Shown: piece after piece, positions 57,758-64,000 of the stretch
How positions within the stretch are numbered: position 1 is the first letter of the stretch
Layout of the letters: every line of letters starts with the position of its first letter
Source of the DNA: Dolomedes plantarius
Lineage: Eukaryota > Arthropoda > Arachnida > Araneae > Dolomedidae
NCBI GenBank assembly: GCA_907164885.2
Contig: OU015499.1
Location: forward strand, 162,492,150-162,556,149
Direction of reading: 5' to 3'
Length of the DNA stretch: 64,000 nucleotides
Notes under the pieces: generated by a model
What the model was told of the DNA's origin: nothing
Seen by the model: only the letters and a program-made list of their open reading frames with translations
The model's database searches: none
Position numbers and translations under genes: made by a program

Positions 57758-59667
57758 ATGTTTCTTTAATCACCATTTTGTTAAATAAGGTATTACACTT
57801 TTACAGTTTCTCCCAGTGCATATGACATTTATGACTGAAGAATAAAATATTTCATAGTCTATCATGAATAATGATTAATTGCTTTTTTATCTCATTGTTT
57901 ATGAGGAGGATGGTGGGATTTTCTCTAACCAAGAAGTGTTATAATAGGTATAGCTTAATCTTCATCTGATTTCCTGTAGCCCTGAACTGTATTGTAGAGT
58001 TCTGACCTAAATATTTTCTGTCTATTAGGAAATCATTTGACCTGATACGAAAAATGTTATGAGATTACCTTATACTGTAAGAACAAAATGGTTTTCCAAT
58101 ATTCTCTGAATCACACTATTATTTTATTTTATTTTCCAGTATAAAGGTAATTCAGTATAATCAATGTAATTTGAATTATTCTTAATTTTTAATTTTATCT
58201 CTTAGCTTTTCTAGATTTATAGCAAAACTTTTTTATTATCAACAATGAGTTTGAAGAGTATTTAAAAGATAATATAATTCAATTCACATTTTTGGTTCCA
58301 CTATACATTTTTATAGGAATAGATCATTTTTATAGAAATGGATCATTTATTTCTAGTACTTTTATTATGTAGTTGTCCTCCTTTGTGCTTATAAAGCTCG
58401 CTTAGTGGACAAATAGTTTGTATGCAAATCAGAATTGGAAAAATTCTAATTCCTGAATTCTGAAATTCTGTTTAGGGTTCTAATCACCCAATCTTAAAGA
58501 ATGTCATAAATCTCTAGCATTACTCTTTAGTCATAGACTTTGTTTGGCTCAACATCCACTGTGAATACAATAGAAAATAAACACTTTTATCCATCGAAAT
58601 GCATAAATGAGCATTTATGAGGATAAAATTTAATATAGTATCTTACGTAACCATTGAATATCCATCCCTCAAGAAAGAGAAAGGTTTAAAAATTAATGAA
58701 AAATGACAAAGACGTGCCAGAATCAGGATATATAAAATTGTTTGCAACGTTTTGTAGAAATTCCAAAATCCAAAAACATAATTTTTTTTTGAAAAATTGA
58801 ACTTTATTTAAAATTTTTACATAAATTTAAACACAGTCCCCACCCCCAAAAAATAATAATTTTTTGAATTATAGAAATATAAAAAAAAATACCAATTTTT
58901 TTCAAAAATTTCTTTGGTTGTCTGACACTTTAAATTAGCAGAACTTACCCAGCATTCCCACTTGAAAACTTTTTTTATTCTGAAAAATAAAATTACAATG
59001 GGGAAAAGATCTTTGAAATGTACAAATAATGCGGTAAAGCAGTATCTATCGATGCAATAATCATTTATTACTAAGCGGTAAAGACATTTCGCTACGAAAA
59101 AATTCCGTCCATAAACAAACACCCTCCCGCACGTCATGACACGAGCGAGTACGGTAACCTTAAAGTCTGCGGTTACCGCGTTGAAATTTTTATTGCCACA
59201 CTTCACGCATCGGTTCGAGGATCGTACTTCAGCCGAAATTTTAGTTAGACACGTATGTAATGTAATTATTTTTGTACTGAAGTGTGTATATGTAATTTCT
59301 TTTTCCTGTGACGGCGATGAAATTGTTTCTTTACTATAATACCGAGCTGTGTCCAATCAGTATGTGGCAGGTTGAGATTCAAGTCACACCCCAAATTCAT
59401 TCGGCATATTTTATTTACAACCCGGAGAGTTAAAAAAAAATTACAAAAATGTATTGCGGGAGAACTAACAGGGATAAAACTTCTTTAAGCAGTTATGATT
59501 TAATATTTCTTAAATTTGTTCTCACGAGTAATTTTTAAGGAGCATCGCATCGTGGATTTATTTTATTTAGAATTTTTATTACGCGTTTATAATCTCGTAA
59601 TACAATAGTATATAAAAGGTTTGTGTCTCAAAAAGACCTTTTCAGCCGTGTATTCCTGGCGTAAATC
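57758..59667. other. Non-coding stretch of unit C
   Basis: Diverged match to about 3440-5270 of A. The long minus-strand frame 58817-59356 lies over sequence that is interrupted in A and B and resembles no known family, so it is not called a gene. Confidence 0.5.
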
Positions 59668-59675
59668 TCATAGAC

Positions 59676-60722
59676 CAGGGGTTCCAACGTTTTTATAGTA
59701 CCGTACCTGTACGTTGTAAACAATTTGATGACGTACCGGTAGGCCAAAAATTTTGAAATGGGGGATAAAATGCAACGGAGAACAAAATAAATAAGGATAC
59801 ATACAAAAATCATTTTAAATAAATCTGCTGAGTTTAATAGACTTACCTTAACAGCTTCTTATTATTTATCTATATATATAAAAGAGCTCGTCTGTTTGTT
59901 TGTCCGCTATAGAATCATAGACTGTTTCACCCATCGGGACCAAATTCGGCACAGTTAATGTTTAGGACCCGAGAAACTTAAATCAGAAAAAACAAAATTT
60001 GGGGCTCAATTAGTTTTTTTTAAAATTAATATTTTAATGATTTTTGTGCCTCTAAGAGGTGCGCGACCACCTGTGGAGCCCCTTCACCACAACCAGCTAC
60101 GTTAAGAGAGAAAGTTTGGGGGGTGACGGGGGGGTCAAATTCTAGTGCGCGGGAGGGAGAGGGTTGGGAATGACCTTTGGCCCTAGCTCCCCAAATAAAC
60201 ACAACTGGCCAGATGAACATGAAGAGCGGGGGTGCAGCCCAGTATGTTTTTGATGGAATGCATGAAAATATTTATATCTATATATCTACCCGGGCAACGC
60301 CGGGCAATAATGCTAGTTAATAATATAATTACTATTGATTAATAATATGCAATTAATTTAAAGATGTTTGAAACACAAAACACAAATTTTAGTAGAACTC
60401 GGACACAGTTATAATTCGCAAACACAGTTATAGACACAGTTATAATTCGCAGGCGAGTGCCACATTTGTATGGGGCGGTCATAGAAAACACATTCAGGTG
60501 TAGGCGGCATCTTTTGATATTAGGTAAATCCCAATAAAGTATTACAACACAAACAATGGATAGGAAATTCCAAACTAAAATATTAAAACGCATGGATTAT
60601 TATTAGTTATAGTCATTTTTTTTCTTTTTTCGTAAAACAGATTTTTAATAGAGTTTTGTTTTAAATTGTAAAATCTTTCACGTACCGGTACTGGTACGCG
60701 TACCCAAGGTTGGGAACCACTG
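59676..60722. mobile_element. hAT-type element with nested Helitron, unit C only
   Basis: Ends CAGGGGTTCCAACG and GTTGGGAACCACTG are inverted repeats, and TCATAGAC flanks both sides (59668-59675 and 60723-60730). Unit B shows the uninterrupted site (CATAGAC near 33373). Subterminal ACGTACCGGTA words occur on both sides. Without the Helitron at 59869-60316 the element is about 600 bp with no coding region. Confidence 0.9.
59869..60316 (+). mobile_element. Non-autonomous Helitron, 448 bp, nested in hAT
   Basis: Begins TCTATATATATAAAAGAGC after A and ends with hairpin CCCGGGCAACGCCGGG (60289-60304), then CAATAATG and CTAG (60313-60316) before T. This is the full Helitron terminus set (5' TC, 3' hairpin plus CTRR, insertion between A and T). 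No Rep or helicase sequence inside. Confidence 0.9.
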
Positions 60723-60730
60723 TCATAGAC

Positions 60731-61400
60731 TACAACAGGTCCACGGATAACAGTTTTGAAATGTTTGATCCGCATTATGTGAAGAATCGCATAAAAACAC
60801 TATTGCACAGTAAATGAACGGAAAGAAGTTATGCTATTGTCAATTCTAACGTATTATATGTTTAACGTAAAGATTAAAATGTGGTGGCAAATATCTCTAG
60901 CTACCAAACTACAATCGAAACAAATATGCCTAAACAAACCCATAAGCCACGTATCATTTGTTATTTCCTGTAATAATTTTACATATATTATTGGATTGAT
61001 AAACTTTTTAATCTGTTGGTGACCGAGCTTTTTCATCGGATGTTAATCTCTGGAATTTTTCGGAGCATTAAACTTAATAATTAACGATGAAATTTTTATG
61101 AAGGAATATAAAGGCGGAAAATATTAATATTGCTTATCCTTTATTGATCGGGCCGATAGCAGTAGTTTTGTTGAGAGTCCTACAAACCGAAATTTATCAA
61201 TTCTCATCACGTCATCAAGATCTACCAGGACAAAAGAATAACGATGGCTAAGGAAGCTGGTGCCCTAATTATAATCAAATTAAAATGCTCAGTAGTTTAA
61301 TTAATCCTAAACATAATTTATAACATCTTAGTTTATAGATATATCATTTCCTAGCGGAAACTTTTACATATCGCTTTTGATTTCACGTGAAAAATGCAAA
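60731..61400. other. Non-coding stretch of unit C to the end of unit homology
   Basis: Diverged match to about 5290-5990 of A. Homology fades at ~61380-61420, just short of the splice acceptor position. No gene. Confidence 0.5.
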
Positions 61401-61519
61401 AAGAGCGTGGTAGTATTGTGTTAAACTTTTTCACGCCGCACTATGACCGAACGACAACACAAACTGTTTATTGATAAAAATCACATTAAAACTCAAACAT
61501 AATAAATATGGTTGTTTTT

Positions 61520-62035
61520 TTTCAGGGAATTTTTTATATGATTTATAGCATGTTCCAGAAATGGCACATTGGCGGGGAAACAGTTTTTTCACACGATTGT
61601 ATAAAATATGATTAACGACATTTAAATTCAAATCTCTGTTTCTGTGCCCAATTTTTTAGTAGTTGTAAGTAAATATCTAAACGTTATTCAGAAATTACAC
61701 AGGTAAAGCATAAACATTGTTGGCACAAGATATGTGTTTCTGATTGTCTGAAAGATTCAGAGCAATGTGCGCGAGGTCCAGGAACAGAGTGGATTTTCGG
61801 TTTCATGCGAAGCAAACACAAAGTTACTTCTCTCCGAAAATTGAGATAGGATTGTTCAGCTGTTGTGCCTCTGTGTGAATGTGAATGCAATATCCATCCA
61901 AATCTGACAGCCATGTTTAGAGCATTGTTGAAAAGATTCCAATACCATTTTTTGTTTCTAAACGTAATGTCAATATGATCCAAGAAGTCTTGTTTCGCAA
62001 ATCCACACCTCCCATTACCTCACTATACATTTTTA
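61520..62035 (-). pseudogene. piggyBac-like transposase C-terminal fragment, copy 1
   Basis: On the minus strand MGGVDL is followed by TFRNKKWYWNLFNNALNMAV and TAEQSYLNFRREVTLCLLRM, then SVPGPRAHCSESFRQS. These are hallmarks of the end of PGBD3-type piggyBac transposases (GGVDxxD, KKWYWPLF, FRRxV). A Cys-containing tail (CAISGTCYKSY) lies at ~61520-61640 after frame changes. The catalytic part is absent from this copy. Confidence 0.85.
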
Positions 62036-62097
62036 TCAGATGTGGCTGAGAAACATCGGTTTTCTTTTTCTATGCCCGACAAAATCGCTTGGCTTTA

Positions 62098-62412
62098 CAG
62101 TCAAACCCTGTTATAAGAAACTTCGAAGTACCAAAGTTTTTGTTCGCTTTATCCGGTGGTCAGCTATATCCGAACCGTTAAGAAAAATGCTAGTTCACAA
62201 AATGTTCAACTCATCAGTTGCAATGTGTATTCAATAATGATGTATTAAAAATGATAAAATATATTAAATATGATAATGAATTACATAGATTACACCAAAC
62301 TGACACAATACTAATTAAATTACGTGCAATAGAAAACGGCGGGACCAAAATTTTCGTTCGTTATGCCCGTGAGTTCGTTATATACCAGGTTCGCTATAAC
62401 GGGGTTCGACTG
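62098..62412. mobile_element. Tigger-type MITE, 315 bp, flanked by TA
   Basis: CAGTCAAACCCTGTTATAAG at the left and, inverted at the right, CAGTCGAACCCCGTTATAGC. TA at 62096-62097 and 62413-62414. Ends of this form are typical of pogo/Tigger-mobilised MITEs. No coding capacity. It lies between the two piggyBac copies. Confidence 0.82.
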
Positions 62413-62449
62413 TACTGATAGGTTTATGCGTTGAATAATTGGGTGCTAT

Positions 62450-63430
62450 AGTTACAACAATACGGTCTTTCGAGCGGAAAATAGAGCGGCACAAGATAAT
62501 GTGCATCTTGATTGTCTGAAAGATTCAGAGCAACGTGTTTGAAGTCCAGGAACAGAGTAAATTTTCGGTTTCATGCGAAGCAAACACAAAGTTACTTCTC
62601 TCCGAAAATTGAGATATGATTGTTCTGCCTTTGTACCTTTGTGCAAATGTAAAAGCAAAATCCATCCAGCAGACACAGCCATGTTTAGAGCATTGTTAAA
62701 TAGATTCGAATATTTTTTGCTTCTGAACATAATGGCAGTATGATCCAAGAAGTCTTTCGCAAATCCACTACTCTCTGTCCAGCGACAAATGTAATATTGA
62801 CCGTCACTTCAGTACTAAAAGTTTCCTCTTTGCCATTTTGAGGCTCTCTTTGGTGATCTGAGAGGGCATCTTCCTGTCCGAAATTCCCGAATCGTGCCAA
62901 TTGCTTTGAAATCCTTTTCAGGCAACTCTGTAAACAGCTTATATGATGAAAAGCAGTTGTTAAAGAAAATTTCATGCTTTTCTTGATTTTGAACAGTGGA
63001 TAGAAGCTCTATATCCAAGAGGATCCAAGATATTTGCTAAATGCAATAGATATTCTATTGGTATGAACTTGTGAACTATTTCAACAGGAGATACGGTAAC
63101 ATTTCAGAAATATTAATGCTATCAATTTTTAGAATTTTTTTCAAACTTGCATGATGTTGGATGTTTTTCTCTTTTGACTTTAGTTTTCGCTTGAAATTGG
63201 GTCTTCTCTTTGAAGTTCAAGGTACTTCAAGATCAAATCCGTCTTCATTAGATATTTCATTGCCATCTATTTTTGTAGATATTTTGACTTGATCACAAGC
63301 ATCTACCGCCAAAACAGGCCCAAAAATATCCTCATTTATATCTTCCTCATCTGTTAAACATCCACTTTCTTCTGGAGGCAGCTGACAAATATCAAAACAT
63401 TCTTTTTTAGAATCATTAGATAATGTTTAA
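62450..63430 (-). pseudogene. piggyBac-like transposase remnant, copy 2
   Basis: Minus strand, N- to C-terminus: CFDICQLPPEESGCLTDEED near 63300-63400 (acidic N-terminal start), a TGA near 63220 and TSKRRPNFKRKLKSK, then a deletion of most of the catalytic core. Next are EIFFNNCFSSYKLFTELPEK and TIREFRTGRCPLRSP, then VVDL, FRSKKYSNLFNNALNMAV and LNFRREVTLCLLRM near 62500-62740. The order matches PGBD3-type transposases, but the catalytic Asp region is incomplete and frames shift. Copies 1 and 2 are direct repeats of the C-terminal region. Confidence 0.85.
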
Positions 63431-64000
63431 AAATAGTTAAGTGGCTTTTCTACAGTAGGATATGGTTTTGAATGAGACATCTGATCAGTGTGACGTATCC
63501 TTACTAACGGAAGAAATTTGTAGAGTAGAGGAGAATAATAAGAACTCCTTATAACGCTGTTTTCCAGTATATGTGCCTCTCCAGTTGAGTCATAAACGAC
63601 GTCTATGAACAAACACATGTTCTTCAGGGTCACCTATGCGTAATTCACTTCAGATCTGTAGTAGAATGTGTGTGAGAGAGAGGGGGCATGGGAATCGAAA
63701 GTAGATCAAAGTAATAAACATCCTTCGTCGACGCTAACTAAAAGCTCTGGTATTCGAGATTTTTTATCAATATTTTATGCACTGTAATCAAAAGAACTTT
63801 ATCATATTGAAAAACTAACCTATACACGTTACATTTTTGGAAAATGAAAATTTCTTACCTAAATAGTAGCAACAAAATTTAAATTTTTTTGTCAGAACTT
63901 ATGATCTACGAAGAAAATGATCAATTTTAATGACTCTCAAGTATAAAAACATTTGTTAAATTTTGATATTTATATGAATTTTTAAATTGCGGCGAAAAGG
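63431..64000. other. Flank beyond piggyBac remnant
   Basis: AT-rich, with a GAGAGAGAGGGGG run near 63673. The minus-strand frame at 63427-63633 has no recognised similarity. Unit homology does not resume before the window ends. Confidence 0.45.

Larger units (their letters stand above)
53708..64000. repeat. Tandem segmental duplication, unit C (partial)
   Basis: Matches A 1-~5990 and B 28191-~34070 up to about 61380, with more differences than A and B show between each other. The match ends just before where the splice acceptor and finger exon should begin; piggyBac-like DNA follows. The rest of the unit, if present, is outside the window. Confidence 0.88.

Noticed and set aside
58817..59356. 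179-codon minus-strand frame as a gene
   Set aside because: Low-complexity, Phe/Tyr/Lys-rich translation of AT-rich DNA, interrupted in the matching parts of A and B, no recognised domain.

Overview
The window is AT-rich eukaryotic DNA, most likely from an invertebrate animal (an arthropod, possibly a chelicerate, is a guess). The reasons are long C2H2 zinc-finger arrays with TGEKPF linkers, a probable splice acceptor, tRNA-derived SINEs, and a dense mixture of animal-type DNA transposons (Tigger/pogo, hAT, P-like, Tc1, piggyBac, Helitron) plus one gypsy fragment. No bacterial-style operons, rRNA or CRISPR arrays were seen, and no gene looks fully intact.

The dominant structure is a tandem segmental duplication. 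Unit A covers 1-28190, unit B 28191-53707, and unit C runs from 53708 to the window end. All three begin with the same sequence (ACATGCTCTATAGA at 1, 28191 and 53708) and stay collinear apart from element insertions and deletions. By eye A and B are almost identical over their first ~5 kb, clearly more different over the rest of the first 14 kb, and roughly 10% different over their last ~10 kb. Unit C is about as diverged from both as those last parts are.

Each unit starts with ~6 kb of mostly non-coding DNA that carries, on the minus strand, a decayed hAT transposase of the ZMYM1/DUF4371-like kind. Units A and B then have a probable splice acceptor and a single long exon of about 20 C2H2 fingers built from 84-bp repeats (6458-8359 and 34519-36315). 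Both arrays continue downstream as fingers broken by stops. In unit C the equivalent position is occupied by piggyBac-like remnants (61520-63430), so no finger exon is visible there.

Downstream of the fingers A and B share a pogo-like fragment with a zinc-binding tail and a Tigger element that already held a SINE before duplication. After that each unit has its own insertions. Unit A has a hAT MITE inside Tigger, a second pogo gene split by a MITE with long inverted repeats, a 2.7-kb P-like element and a hAT relic. Unit B has a Tc1 element, Helitron pieces, a palindromic MITE and a truncated gypsy element. Unit C has a second SINE type, a small MITE and a hAT element with a Helitron nested in it. 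Many insertions can be checked because the sister unit holds the empty site. The window reads as a young, unstable poly-zinc-finger cluster decorated by successive transposon waves; none of the transposase genes looks functional.
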